Assembly (NCBI RefSeq): GCF_024585265.1 | Contig: NZ_CP036533.1 | Span: 4,287,001-4,351,000, forward strand | Direction: 5' to 3' | DNA: 64,000 bases | Source: Bradyrhizobium sp. WBAH42 | GTDB taxonomy: Bacteria > Pseudomonadota > Alphaproteobacteria > Rhizobiales > Xanthobacteraceae | The notes under the pieces: generated by a model | The model's database searches: none | The model's input: only the letters and a program-made list of their open reading frames with translations | Told to the model about the DNA's origin: nothing | Part shown: one piece after another, positions 43,420 to 53,176 of the stretch | How the letters are laid out: each line of letters starts with the position of its first letter | How positions within the stretch are numbered: the first letter of the stretch is position 1 | Position numbers and translations under genes: made by a program

Positions 43420-44724
43420 ATGCAATTTCTCAAGGCTGCGGTTGTGGCCGGGCTTGTAGTTGCGGCCTTTCCAGGCACCTCGCTTGCGCAGAGCAAGCCG
43501 TCGGAGCTCAAAATCGGCATCACGACGTTCCTGTCGGGCCCTGCGTCAGTCTTCGGTGTGCCGGCGAAGGCCGCGGCGGAGATGATCGCGGAGGACCTCA
43601 ACAAGAAGGGCGGCATCGGCGGCGTGCCGGTCAAGCTCTCCTTCATCGACGAAGGCGCGGGAGGCGAAGCGCTCGTCTCGAACTACCGACGCGTGGTGCA
43701 GGACGAAAAGGTTGATGCCACGTTTGCTTCGATCTCGTCGGGCAGCTGCACCCAGTTGGTTCCGGTCGCCGAAGACCTCAAAGTCATGAATTTCATGTGG
43801 GACTGCGGTGCGGCCTCCATCCTCGAAACCAAAAAGTACCGTTACAATTTCCGGACTCAGGCGAACGGCACGCCGGAGATGCTGGCCGTGCTCCTTTACC
43901 TGCTGAAGACCAAACCCGACTTTAAGACGATCGCGGTGGTCAATCAGGATTATGCGTGGGGTCGGGAGAGCTGGGAGATCTTTTCGACAGCGCTCAAGGC
44001 GATGAAGCCGGACGTGCAAGTCGTGGCGGAGCTCTTCCCGAAGTTCGGCGCACCGGACTACTCCACTGAGGTTTCCCGTCTGTTGGCGCTGCGGCCGGAT
44101 GTGGTTCTGACCACGTCTTGGGGCGGAGATCTCGACACGCTGGTCCGCCAGGCCGGTCAGCGCGGCCTGTTGCAGCAGTCGACCTTCGTGCTCGGGATCG
44201 GCGAATCATCGATCCAGCGGTTGGGCAAGGACTTGCCTGAAGGCCTGATCGTCGGCGCGCGCGGAGACCACTGGTTCCTGCATCCCGAGAAGAAGAACGA
44301 CGCGGCCTTCAAGGCGTTCAATGAAGCCTTCAAGGCGAAGACCGGTGCATGGCCGATCTACCCGGTCTATCACATGGCGCAGGCGTTCAAGGCCCTGCAG
44401 ACGGCCTACGACAAGGCGATCAAGTCCAACGGCGGCAACTGGCCCACGCGCGAACAGGTCGTCGACGCGACGGCGGGCACCGAGTTCGCCACCGGCTTCG
44501 GCCGTCCGATTACGCTGCGGCCCGAGGACAACCAGGGTCTCGAAGCTCAGCTGGTCGGCGTCACCAAGTCCGTTCCGGGGTACGACTTCAAGCTGCTCGA
44601 CAACATTATGATCTTCGATCCGAAGACGATCACCAATCCGGCTGGCGTACGGTCGGTTGAGTGGCTCAAGACGCTCAAGCCGGACTTCGTCAAGATGGAT
44701 GTGCCGACCTTCAAAGCTCAGTAA
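43420..44724 (+). CDS. Liv-type ABC transporter substrate-binding protein
   Basis: Periplasmic receptor of 434 residues: Sec signal (AAVVAGLVVAAFPGTSLAQ), then the type I periplasmic-binding fold (LKIGITTFLSGPASVFGVPA; MNFMWDCGAASILETKKYRY). GGGAGG lies ahead of the ATG. It heads an operon with two LivHM permeases and two LivGF ATPases. Sequence does not tell whether the ligand is an amino acid, amide or aromatic acid; the family binds all of these. Confidence 0.92.
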   Translation: MQFLKAAVVAGLVVAAFPGTSLAQSKPSELKIGITTFLSGPASVFGVPAKAAAEMIAEDLNKKGGIGGVPVKLSFIDEGAGGEALVSNYRRVVQDEKVDATFASISSGSCTQLVPVAEDLKVMNFMWDCGAASILETKKYRYNFRTQANGTPEMLAVLLYLLKTKPDFKTIAVVNQDYAWGRESWEIFSTALKAMKPDVQVVAELFPKFGAPDYSTEVSRLLALRPDVVLTTSWGGDLDTLVRQAGQRGLLQQSTFVLGIGESSIQRLGKDLPEGLIVGARGDHWFLHPEKKNDAAFKAFNEAFKAKTGAWPIYPVYHMAQAFKALQTAYDKAIKSNGGNWPTREQVVDATAGTEFATGFGRPITLRPEDNQGLEAQLVGVTKSVPGYDFKLLDNIMIFDPKTITNPAGVRSVEWLKTLKPDFVKMDVPTFKAQ

Positions 44725-44745
44725 CGGCACGCTCGACTTTTGATC

Positions 44746-44775
44746 CCGTCCTCCGAGCCTCGTCCCGGAGGACGG
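44746..44775. promoter_or_regulatory. Intercistronic hairpin after the Liv-type receptor gene
   Basis: CCGTCCTCCG (44746-44755) pairs perfectly with CGGAGGACGG (44766-44775), loop 10 nt. Such hairpins after a receptor gene stabilise its mRNA or attenuate the permease genes. Confidence 0.65.
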
Positions 44776-44794
44776 ACCTTTTCCGAAGGCGATC

Positions 44795-45694
44795 ATGAAC
44801 TCGACACTCGCTATCTTGGCTATCCTCGATGGGATCAGCTACGCCGCACTGGTGTTCTTGGTCTCGGTCGGGCTCAGCCTGATTTTCGGCGTGCTGCGCG
44901 TGGTCAACGTCGCGCACGGTTCGCTGTACGCGTTCGGCGCCTACCTGGCAGCGACGTTCAGCCTTGCAATCGCGCCGATCTCGCCTTGGCTCACCTATCC
45001 CGCGCTGTTGGCCGCTTCCATCGTGATCGGCATCGTGTGCGGCGGTTTCATCGAACGGTTTCTGCTGCGACCGCTCTCCGGACAGGAGGACGTCCTCCAG
45101 CTTCTGATCACTTTCGCCGCCTTCATGATCATGGACAACCTGCAGCGTCTGATCTGGGGCGTGCAGCCCATCTTCGCCGCGGAACCGTTGAGACTACTTC
45201 CCAACGTCGCCGTGTTCGGCGTCAGCTACACGTCGTACCAGGTTATTCTGCTGCCCGGCGTCGCATTGGCGACGCTGTTCGGGCTCCGCTACTTCCTGCG
45301 CAGGACGCTGTCGGGAGCGGTGATCCTTGCAGTCACGGAGGACCGCGAAGCCTCGACCGCCATCGGAATTGACGCAAAACGCGTATATTTCGTGACCTTC
45401 GTCATCGGCGCGAGCCTGGCCGCGTTAGGAGGAGCGCTGGCCTCGCCGACCACCTCGCTGGTCCCTGGTATGGGCGCCGATATGATCGTACTTTCCTTTG
45501 CCGTAGCTGCGACCGCGGGTCTCGGCCAGATCGAGGGCACCGCGCTCACGGCGCTGATGATCGGCCTGACCCGTGCCTTCGTGATCTATCTCCAGCCGGA
45601 ATTCGAAGTTCTCGTTCCCTATCTGCTGATGGTGCTGGTGCTTCTCGTGCGTCCGTTCGGCCTGTTCGGCGCCGTGCAGGTAAGGAAAATATGA
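44795..45694 (+). CDS. Branched-chain-amino-acid-type ABC permease (LivH-like)
   Basis: Inner-membrane permease of 299 residues, about eight helices, with GLSLIFGVLRVVNVAHGSLY and the cytoplasmic loop EDREASTAIGIDAKRVYFVT that contacts the ATPases. Overlaps the next permease gene by 4 nt. Confidence 0.93.
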   Translation: MNSTLAILAILDGISYAALVFLVSVGLSLIFGVLRVVNVAHGSLYAFGAYLAATFSLAIAPISPWLTYPALLAASIVIGIVCGGFIERFLLRPLSGQEDVLQLLITFAAFMIMDNLQRLIWGVQPIFAAEPLRLLPNVAVFGVSYTSYQVILLPGVALATLFGLRYFLRRTLSGAVILAVTEDREASTAIGIDAKRVYFVTFVIGASLAALGGALASPTTSLVPGMGADMIVLSFAVAATAGLGQIEGTALTALMIGLTRAFVIYLQPEFEVLVPYLLMVLVLLVRPFGLFGAVQVRKI

Positions 45695-46650
45695 TGAGCG
45701 GTCGCATCAAGCCGGTCACCACGGTCGCGATCATCTTCTTTCTGGTCAGCGCCGTCGCGCCCCTTTTGGTATCGAGCTGGGCGACCTTGTTCGCGTTGAT
45801 CCTCGCGAAGGGCATCGTCGTTCTCGGTATCATTCTTCTGCTGCAGGCGGGGCAGGTGTCGTTCGGACATGCAATGTTCTTCGCTACCGGGGCGTATACC
45901 GCGGCATTCTGGGGCAAGTACGTCGGTGGCGGCGACATCGTTCTCTTCATCGCGCTGGGCGGCATAACCTCCGCCGTCTTCGGCCTCATCGTCGGCCTCT
46001 TCGTCGTGCGCTACCGGGAAATCTTTTTCGGAATGCTGAATCTGGCGTTTTCGATGGTGCTGTGGTCGCTGCTGGAGAAGATGTTTCATTACACCAACGG
46101 CGCCGACGGCATCCGGGTCCCTCGTCCGGCCCTGTTGGGGCTGTCGTTTACACCCGAAATCTTCCAGTACGTCATTCTTTACGTGAGCCTTTTGATCGCG
46201 GTCGTCGCTTTCTACGGCGTGCAACGCTATCTCGATAGCCCGCTCGGACACATGCTGCGTGCCATCAAAGCGAACGAGACCCGGCTCGAGTACCTCGGGA
46301 CGTCCGCACGGCGCGTGCTTCTGATAGGCTACGTGATCTCGGCTTTTCTCGGCGGCATCGGCGGCACGCTGGTGGCGATCGTCCAGCAGATCGCTACGCC
46401 CGAGTTCGGGTTCTGGACGAAGTCGGGCGAGTTCGTCTTTATCGCGATCCTCGGCGGCAGCACCCACGCCTTCGGAGCGTTCGCCGGCGCGGCGATGTTC
46501 GAGTGCGTGCGCTTCTATGCGGCGGCCCACCTGGCCGACACCTGGCAGCTGATCCTCGGCGTGGTCTTGATCGTCATCATTCTCTATGCGCCTAACGGAC
46601 TGATAGGTCTCAGGCAGCGCTACGGCCAGGCGAAGCAGGGAGGACATTGA
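45691..46650 (+). CDS. Branched-chain-amino-acid-type ABC permease (LivM-like)
   Basis: Second permease, 319 residues, with QAGQVSFGHAMFFATGAYTA and the coupling loop IKANETRLEYLGTSARRVLL. The start may be ATG 45691 or the next codon. Its stop touches the LivG-like start (TGATG). Confidence 0.93.
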   Translation: MMSGRIKPVTTVAIIFFLVSAVAPLLVSSWATLFALILAKGIVVLGIILLLQAGQVSFGHAMFFATGAYTAAFWGKYVGGGDIVLFIALGGITSAVFGLIVGLFVVRYREIFFGMLNLAFSMVLWSLLEKMFHYTNGADGIRVPRPALLGLSFTPEIFQYVILYVSLLIAVVAFYGVQRYLDSPLGHMLRAIKANETRLEYLGTSARRVLLIGYVISAFLGGIGGTLVAIVQQIATPEFGFWTKSGEFVFIAILGGSTHAFGAFAGAAMFECVRFYAAAHLADTWQLILGVVLIVIILYAPNGLIGLRQRYGQAKQGGH

Positions 46651-47393
46651 TGGCCAACGTCCTCCTTTCCGCGAAGGGCATCAAGATCCGGTTCGGCGGC
46701 GTCGTGGCCGCCGACGGTATCGATTTGGACGTGCTCCAAGGCGAGAACCTCGCGATCATCGGACCGAACGGCGCCGGAAAGACCACCTTCCTCAACATCT
46801 CGACGGGTTATCTGCGGCCGCAGGCCGGAAGCATCACCTTCCTAGGTCAGGAAATCACGGCGCAGCTCCCGCGCGCGATCACCAAGCTCGGCATCGCGCG
46901 GGCCTTTCAGATACCGCAGCTTTTTCTCGATCAGACTGTGATGGAGAACATGCTGATCGCCGCGGCCTCGCGGCTGGGAAGCCCTTCCGGCTTCACGGCT
47001 CTTTCCGCCCTGCCTGAGCTGCCTGAAATGGAGCGCCTTCTGGATCTCGTCGGCGTCAAGTTGTACGCGTCTCGCAAGGCTTGGGAGCTACCGGAGGGAC
47101 AACGCAAGCTGGTCGACATCGCTCTGGCGCTCGCGCTGAAGCCCAGACTGCTGCTGATGGACGAGCCGACCTCGGGCGTCGCCTCCGCCGAGAAGCTGGA
47201 GATCATGGACATCCTGACGTCCGCGCTCGCCAAGGAGAATGTGACTTCGGTCTTCGTCGAGCACGACATGGACATGGTAGAGCGCTATGCCCACCGAGTC
47301 GCGGTGTGGAACGTCGGGAAGATCCAAAAGGTCGGCACGCCGGCGGAGGTTCTGGCCGATCCCAAGGTCCGCGAACAGGTGATCGGCATATGA
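46650..47393 (+). CDS. ABC ATPase (LivG-like)
   Basis: ATP-binding subunit of 247 residues: Walker A GPNGAGKT and Walker B LLLMDEPTSGV are normal, while the signature reads PEGQRKLVDIALAL rather than LSxGQxR, a small deviation. AGGGAGGA precedes the ATG. It pairs with the LivF-like ATPase encoded next, overlapping by 4 nt. Confidence 0.92.
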   Translation: MANVLLSAKGIKIRFGGVVAADGIDLDVLQGENLAIIGPNGAGKTTFLNISTGYLRPQAGSITFLGQEITAQLPRAITKLGIARAFQIPQLFLDQTVMENMLIAAASRLGSPSGFTALSALPELPEMERLLDLVGVKLYASRKAWELPEGQRKLVDIALALALKPRLLLMDEPTSGVASAEKLEIMDILTSALAKENVTSVFVEHDMDMVERYAHRVAVWNVGKIQKVGTPAEVLADPKVREQVIGI

Positions 47394-48061
47394 CGGCGAT
47401 GCTGGACTTCGAGGACGTCAACGTCGCGATCGCCGATGCGCCGGTGCTGCGCAGCGTCAGCTTCTCGCTGCCGCCGGGTGCGACCGCCGCGCTCATCGGA
47501 CGAAATGGCGCCGGCAAGACCACGACGGTACGGACCATCATGGGCTTCACGAAGGCGAGCGGCACCGTGCGCCTGGCCGGTCAGGACCTGGGACATGTTC
47601 CTCCGCACCGCCGGCCCTTCTTAGGCATCGGCTACGCCCCCGAGGACCGTCGTCTCTTCTCGGCCTTTACGGTGGAAGAAAACATTCTTTTGCCCGGTCG
47701 CGTCGCGAAACTTCGCTCGGACGAGGCGCGCCGGCGGCTCGAGCGAGCCTACTCCGTCCTGCCGGAGCTCAAGGAACTGGCGAGTCGCCCGGCGGGCTCC
47801 GTGTCGGGTGGCCAAGGCAAGATGGTCGCCCTCGGGCGCGCCCTGATGCTAGGCACCCGCCTCATCATTCTGGACGAGCCGTTCCAGGGCCTCGCCCCTG
47901 TGCTGGCGCAGAGGTACGCCGAGGCGCTGCGTCGGCTTCGTTCGCAGGACCGGGACATTACCCTTCTGATCACGGAGTCGAACCCGAAGCTGCTCGAGAC
48001 CTTCGCCGACGTGACGCTGACGATCGAGCGCGGCGAAATCGAAAGCCGGGTCCGGGTGTAG
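47390..48061 (+). CDS. ABC ATPase (LivF-like)
   Basis: ATP-binding subunit of 223 residues: Walker A GRNGAGKT, signature SVSGGQGKMVALGRAL, Walker B LIILDEPFQGLAP. The usual VEQN after the D-loop is TESN here. Last gene of the Liv-type operon; a longer upstream frame exists but overlaps LivG. Confidence 0.92.
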   Translation: MTAMLDFEDVNVAIADAPVLRSVSFSLPPGATAALIGRNGAGKTTTVRTIMGFTKASGTVRLAGQDLGHVPPHRRPFLGIGYAPEDRRLFSAFTVEENILLPGRVAKLRSDEARRRLERAYSVLPELKELASRPAGSVSGGQGKMVALGRALMLGTRLIILDEPFQGLAPVLAQRYAEALRRLRSQDRDITLLITESNPKLLETFADVTLTIERGEIESRVRV

Positions 48062-48843
48062 CGCTCGCCCGGTTCGGCGCGCAAAACAGACGGACAAGCC
48101 AAGCTCCATCGAGGCTTGCCGAACAGACGAATCTACTGGCGCTCAATGCAACACGAGACGGCCCGCGCCGGCGAAGCGGCAGGGGATTTGCGGTAGTCGC
48201 ACAACGGCCGCCTGACGGCCCAGCGGCGAAGCATGCTCGGCGAGACCCGAGACCACCGCGGCACGTCCTTCGGTCATTCTCAAGGGCGCACCATGCTCTT
48301 AAAGCGCACTGTGGCGGAAAGAGCGGGACTGTAGGTCCGCATCATCGGCCCGGAGGGCGGCTCCAGCACACACAGGCGGAGGCCAACTCCCCTCTCCGGT
48401 GGCGCAAAGAAGGCATCGAACGGCAGGGCCGGCTGCAGCCGGCTGGCGGCCTCTATCCGGCCAGACATGTCCCTTTGGTATGGTAGGGCTGGGGTGTTTT
48501 CGGACCGCTCACACGGTTGGGAGCCTCGGGACGATTTTGGTAAGGGATGGTAGGCTGAGAGAGCGTATAGAAAAAAGATGTGGCCTCTCGAGTCCAAGAA
48601 GATGGGTTCGATCTCCCTGCGGAGCGCCACGATGCTCGCGCGCCGTCAGTTGGTGGTGACACGACTCTGCGGCGTGCACGCGGGCGACGCGTCACGCACG
48701 TCAAAAAAGTATCAATTGCACACTGAAATCGTGGTGGCATGCCCCGACACTGCTCGCTACGATCCTGGGAAGAGGAAACGCTGAGCAAATTTAGCCGGAA
48801 CAGGGGCGGTCATTGCAAGCCGCGCCGGCCGGGAGGAGCGGAC
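48062..48843. other. Intergenic region upstream of the AraC-type regulator
   Basis: No gene supported. A minus-strand frame around 48630-48280 contains a patch of normal-looking sequence (FDAFFAPPERGVGLRLCVLE) but no start signals or family match. Probably promoter and degraded DNA. Confidence 0.4.
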
Positions 48844-49728
48844 ATGGAACCGGACCTGGAAGTTGTCCAGATACGGCGCGGCGAGTCGTTCAAGGCGTGG
48901 TCGCATGGCTACCCATTTCACACCGTTCGCTGGCATTTCCATCCTGAGTACGAACTCCACCAGGTTGTGGCGACCAGCGGTCGCTATTTCGTCGGCGACT
49001 TTATCGGCGAGTTCGAGCCCGGCAATCTAGTCCTCACCGGCCCTAACCTGCCGCACAATTGGGTGAGCGATCTTCCGGCAGGGGAAACTATCCCGCTCCG
49101 CGGCCGCATCCTTCAGTTCAGTGAAGAATTTATTGGCGACTTGACGAAGGTCGTGCCCGAGCTTTCGGGTCTTTCCTCGCTGCTGGAATTTTCCCGGCGC
49201 GGCGCGCTCTTCACCCGCAGTACAAGCGACCAAGTCGCGCCACTGATGGAGGAGATCGTGGGCGCGAATGGAGTGCGTCGGATCGAGCTGTTCCTGATGA
49301 TCTTGGGGATGCTGTGCCGCGCCCGAAAAGCGCGCCCGCTCTCCAGTCCCAACTATCTCCCCGACCCGTCCGGTTACATGTCGGCGGGCATGAACAAGGC
49401 GCTCGCCTTCATCCGTACCAACCTAACGCAGTCATTCAGCGAAGCTGAGCTGGCAGCAATCGCGGGCCAGTCGCAAAGCGCGTTTTCGCGCTCCTTCCGC
49501 CAGCACACTGGCATGTCATTGGTCCAATACGTCAAACGTCTCCGCATCAATCTCGCCTGCCAGATATTGATGAGCGACGAGCAAGCTTCGATCACCGACA
49601 TCTGCTTCGAGGTCGGTTTCAACAACGTCTCGAATTTCAACCGTCAGTTCCTGGCCGAGAAGGGCATGCCGCCTTCGCGATTTAGACGATTGTTGGCGCA
49701 AAACATCAACGCGGCACGTGCTGCATAG
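48844..49728 (+). CDS. AraC-family regulator, probable activator of the pentitol operon
   Basis: Regulator of 294 residues. The N-terminal half is a cupin sensor (VRWHFHPEYELHQVVATSGR; GNLVLTGPNLPHNW). The C-terminal 100 residues hold two HTH motifs (FSEAELAAIAGQSQSAFSRS; SITDICFEVGFNNVSNFNRQ), as in AraC/XylS proteins. GGGAGGAG precedes ATG 48844. It lies 215 bp upstream of, and in line with, the CUT2 transporter/dehydrogenase/kinase operon, its most likely target. Confidence 0.92.
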   Translation: MEPDLEVVQIRRGESFKAWSHGYPFHTVRWHFHPEYELHQVVATSGRYFVGDFIGEFEPGNLVLTGPNLPHNWVSDLPAGETIPLRGRILQFSEEFIGDLTKVVPELSGLSSLLEFSRRGALFTRSTSDQVAPLMEEIVGANGVRRIELFLMILGMLCRARKARPLSSPNYLPDPSGYMSAGMNKALAFIRTNLTQSFSEAELAAIAGQSQSAFSRSFRQHTGMSLVQYVKRLRINLACQILMSDEQASITDICFEVGFNNVSNFNRQFLAEKGMPPSRFRRLLAQNINAARAA

Positions 49729-49942
49729 TCGGTAAAGGAGAAAAAGGGGACGAGGTCACTACGGCAAGGAAAGGAAGGACGCGGGCCCGCTGATAGCGGC
49801 CTGCGACTGGAAATGTTTGTCCAGATTTTTGGTGGCTTCACTGCATCGGCGTCCATCGCTGGTCACGGAAGCAGCGAAGGCGTGTGTCTTTGATGAATGA
49901 ACGAGAGCACTCTAACATTCAGTTCCGGAAAGGAAAGTCCGA

Positions 49943-51013
49943 ATGAAAAAGTTGTCGCCTAAATATTGCACGATCGCCTTGGCCGTGTCGCTTCTGGGCA
50001 CGACAGCCACCTTCTCTCAGGCCGCGGAGGTGAAGGACGCGACGGTGGCCTTCCTTATGCCCGATCAGGCCTCCACCCGCTACGAGCAGCACGATTATCC
50101 GGGCTTTGCGGCCGAGATGAAGAAACTCTGCGCCAGTTGCAAGGTGATCTACCAGAACGCCGGCGCGGATGCGGCGCGGCAGCAGCAGCAGTTCAACTCG
50201 GCAATCTCGCAGGGCGCCAAGGTGATCGTGCTGGACCCCGTTGACTCGACAGCCGCAGCCTCCCTGGTCAAGATGGCACAATCGCAAGGCATCAAGGTCA
50301 TCGCGTATGACCGGCCGGTCCCCGATGCGAAAGTCGATTTCTACGTGTCCTTCGACAATGAAGCCATTGGCAAGGCTATCTCCGAATCCCTCGTCAAGCA
50401 TCTCAAGGCTGCCAACGTCACAGCCAAGGAAGGCGAAGGCGTGCTTGAAATCAATGGGTCGCCGACGGATGCCGCTGCGGGACTTATCAAGAAGGGCATC
50501 CATGAGGGCCTCGATAAGAGCGGCTATCCCATTCTCGCGGAATACGACACGCCGGACTGGGCGCCGCCCAAGGCGCAGCAATGGGCGAGCGGCCAGATCA
50601 CCCGCTTTGGCAAGAAGATCCTCGGCGTAGTGGCCGCCAATGACGGGACGGGCGGTGGTGCAATTGCCGCTTTCAAGGCCGCCGGCATCGATCCGGTGCC
50701 GCCGGTGACAGGCAACGACGCGACTATCGCCGCGCTTCAGCTCATCATCGCCGGCGATCAGTACAACACGATTTCCAAACCCAGCGAGATCGTGGCCGCT
50801 GCTGCGGCCCAATCGGCGGTGAAATTCCTCTCCGGCGACACGCCCAACGCGGAAACCACGCTCTTTAATGCGCCGTCGAAGCTCTTCGTGCCGGCGGTCG
50901 TTACGCAGGAAAACCTGAAGGCGGAGATCATCGACAAGAAAATCCAGACGGCCGATCAGCTCTGCACGGGCCGATATGCCGCCGGCTGCAAGAAGCTAGG
51001 CATTACGCCGTAA
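49943..51013 (+). CDS. CUT2-type sugar ABC transporter substrate-binding protein
   Basis: Periplasmic sugar receptor of 356 residues: Sec signal (CTIALAVSLLGTTATFSQAA), then the xylose/ribose-binding fold (VAFLMPDQASTRYEQHDYPG; AKVIVLDPVDSTAAASLVKM; VVAANDGTGGGAIAAFKAAG). AAAGGAAAG precedes the ATG. Neighbouring dehydrogenase and kinase suggest the ligand is ribitol or another pentitol. Confidence 0.93.
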   Translation: MKKLSPKYCTIALAVSLLGTTATFSQAAEVKDATVAFLMPDQASTRYEQHDYPGFAAEMKKLCASCKVIYQNAGADAARQQQQFNSAISQGAKVIVLDPVDSTAAASLVKMAQSQGIKVIAYDRPVPDAKVDFYVSFDNEAIGKAISESLVKHLKAANVTAKEGEGVLEINGSPTDAAAGLIKKGIHEGLDKSGYPILAEYDTPDWAPPKAQQWASGQITRFGKKILGVVAANDGTGGGAIAAFKAAGIDPVPPVTGNDATIAALQLIIAGDQYNTISKPSEIVAAAAAQSAVKFLSGDTPNAETTLFNAPSKLFVPAVVTQENLKAEIIDKKIQTADQLCTGRYAAGCKKLGITP

Positions 51014-51016
51014 CTA

Positions 51017-51054
51017 CGTTCATCCCGGCCGCTTGACGGCGGCCGGGACGAACG
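51017..51054. promoter_or_regulatory. Intercistronic hairpin after the sugar-receptor gene
   Basis: A 16-bp stem (51017-51032 with 51039-51054, one mismatch) encloses a 6-nt loop, immediately after the receptor stop. Probably limits transcription or protects the receptor mRNA. Confidence 0.7.
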
Positions 51055-51073
51055 ACGAGCAGGGACCTTGGAA

Positions 51074-51898
51074 ATGACCGCGATCTCGGATGTGGATCAC
51101 CCGCAGGGCGAACCGCGCAAGCCAGTTCTGAGCCTTCGCGGAATTTCCAAGCATTTCGGCGCCGTGTCCGCCCTCACCAATGTCGACCTCGACGTGCATG
51201 CCGGCGAGGTCGTCGCGCTCGTGGGCGATAACGGCGCCGGAAAGTCCACGCTCGTGAAGATCCTCGCCGGCGTGCACCAGCCTAGCGCCGGAACGATCGC
51301 CTTCGATGGCGAACCTGTCGTCCTGGCCGACCCGGCCGCGGCGCTCAGCCTCGGCATAGCTACCGTCTTCCAGGACTTGGCGCTCTGCGAGAACCTCGAT
51401 GTGGTCGCAAACATCTTCCTCGGCCGCGAGCTAAATCCATTTCGACTCGACGAGGTCTCCATGGAGCTGCGCGCCTGGACCTTACTTAGCGAATTGTCGG
51501 CGCGGATCCCGAGCGTGCGCGAGCCCGTGGCTTCGCTTTCCGGCGGGCAGCGCCAGACCGTCGCTATCGCACGTTCGCTGCTGACCGAGCCGAAGCTCAT
51601 CCTGCTCGACGAGCCAACCGCAGCACTTGGCGTCGCCCAGACCGCCGAGGTGCTCGACCTCGTCGAGCGCGTCCGCGCCCGCGGCCTCGGCGTCATCATG
51701 ATCAGTCATAACATGGAGGACGTACGCGCGGTGGCCGACCGGATCGTGGTGTTGCGTCTCGGCCGCAACAACGGCGAATTCGGACCGGACGCCTCCAATC
51801 AGGATCTCGTCACTGCCATTACCGGTGCGGATGAGAACTCGGTCTCGCGGCGCGCCGGCCGGCGTCGCGCCCATCAGGCGGCGGAGCAGCAGCGATGA
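51074..51898 (+). CDS. CUT2-type sugar ABC transporter ATPase (FrcA-like, single domain)
   Basis: ATPase of 274 residues: Walker A GDNGAGKS, signature LSGGQRQTVAIARSL, Walker B LILLDEPTAALG, H-loop ISHNMED. It has one ATPase domain, as FrcA, unlike the duplicated XylG/RbsA type. I chose ATG 51074; TTG 51068 is the alternative. It overlaps the permease gene by 4 nt. Confidence 0.92.
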   Translation: MTAISDVDHPQGEPRKPVLSLRGISKHFGAVSALTNVDLDVHAGEVVALVGDNGAGKSTLVKILAGVHQPSAGTIAFDGEPVVLADPAAALSLGIATVFQDLALCENLDVVANIFLGRELNPFRLDEVSMELRAWTLLSELSARIPSVREPVASLSGGQRQTVAIARSLLTEPKLILLDEPTAALGVAQTAEVLDLVERVRARGLGVIMISHNMEDVRAVADRIVVLRLGRNNGEFGPDASNQDLVTAITGADENSVSRRAGRRRAHQAAEQQR

Positions 51899-53151
51899 CC
51901 AGTGACACGCAACGGGTTTCGGCGGCGCGCCCGCTCGACCGGAGCGACGAGCGGCTCAAGCACGCGGACACGCTCGGGAGCGTCGTTAGCGCTTTCGTGG
52001 ACCGGGTGCGATCGGGCGACCTAGGTTCGCTACCCGTGGTCGTCGGGCTCATCGTCATCTGCACGGTCTTCGAGAGCCTCAACCCGGTTTTTCTGGCGCC
52101 GAACAATCTGGTCAATTTGCTGTTCGATTGCTCGACGGTGGGCGTCATCTCGCTCGGCATCGTCTGCATCCTGATGGTCGGCGAGATCGACCTTTCGGTC
52201 GGCTCGGTCAGCGGGTTCGCTTCGGCGCTGATTGGCGTGCTTTGGGTGGGTCAGGATTGGCCGGTCGCCCTCGCCATCGGCACGGCGCTGGTCCTGGGCG
52301 CAGCCATCGGTGTGCTCTACGCATTTCTGTTCAATCGCCTGGGGATGCCGAGCTTCGTCTCGACGCTGGCCGGCTTGCTGGCCTGGCTCGGGCTGCAGCT
52401 GTATCTGCTCGGTTCTTCGGGCTCGATCAATCTTCCTTACGGATCGCCGCTGGTCGACTTCGGGCAGATGCTCGTCATGCCGTCGATCGTGTCCTACGCG
52501 CTGGCGGCGGTCGCGAGTCTGATCATGTTCGTGACCGGCTATCGCACGGCCGTGCGCCGCCGCCGGGCGGGACTGTCAGCCACTTCGCCCGGCCGCATGA
52601 TGCTGAAGGCGCTGCTGGTTACCGTCGTGCTCGAATTCGTCGTCTACTATCTCAATCTCGGGCGGGGCGTACCGTGGATGTTCGGTCTGTTCGTCGGCTT
52701 GTGCGTGGTCATGAACTATGCGTTGACGCGGACTAAATGGGGTCGCTCGATGTCTGCGGTCGGCGGCAATCGCGAGGCAGCCCGACGGGCCGGCATCAAC
52801 GTTCGCCGGGTCTATTTGAGCGCCTTCATGCTGTGCTCGACGTTGGCAGCCGCTGGCGGCATTCTTGCCGCGGCGCGACTGGCATCTTCCAGCCAACAGG
52901 CTGGCACCGGAGACGTCAACCTCAACGCGATCGCCGCCGCAGTCATCGGCGGTACGAGCCTTTTTGGCGGCCGGGGCAGTGCCTATTCTGCGCTCCTCGG
53001 CATCATCGTCATCCAGTCCATCGCGAGTGGCCTGACGCTGCTCGATCTCTCCTCGTCGCTCCGGTACATGATCACGGGCGGGGTCCTTGCCGTTGCGGTC
53101 ATTGTCGATTCGCTGGCACGTCGCTCGCGCCTGTCCCATGGCCGGGCTTGA
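51895..53151 (+). CDS. CUT2-type sugar ABC transporter permease (XylH-like)
   Basis: Permease of 418 residues with about ten helices; signature regions IVCILMVGEIDLSVGSVSGF and AVGGNREAARRAGINVRRVY are typical of XylH/RbsC. The length fits the XylH subgroup. Encoded between the ATPase and the dehydrogenase. Confidence 0.93.
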   Translation: MTSDTQRVSAARPLDRSDERLKHADTLGSVVSAFVDRVRSGDLGSLPVVVGLIVICTVFESLNPVFLAPNNLVNLLFDCSTVGVISLGIVCILMVGEIDLSVGSVSGFASALIGVLWVGQDWPVALAIGTALVLGAAIGVLYAFLFNRLGMPSFVSTLAGLLAWLGLQLYLLGSSGSINLPYGSPLVDFGQMLVMPSIVSYALAAVASLIMFVTGYRTAVRRRRAGLSATSPGRMMLKALLVTVVLEFVVYYLNLGRGVPWMFGLFVGLCVVMNYALTRTKWGRSMSAVGGNREAARRAGINVRRVYLSAFMLCSTLAAAGGILAAARLASSSQQAGTGDVNLNAIAAAVIGGTSLFGGRGSAYSALLGIIVIQSIASGLTLLDLSSSLRYMITGGVLAVAVIVDSLARRSRLSHGRA

Positions 53152-53176
53152 ATAACTCTCACAAGAAGGACAAGCC

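Noticed and set aside
48280..48630. 116-residue minus-strand frame upstream of the AraC gene
   Set aside because: A short normal-looking patch only; no start signal or homology that I can recognise.
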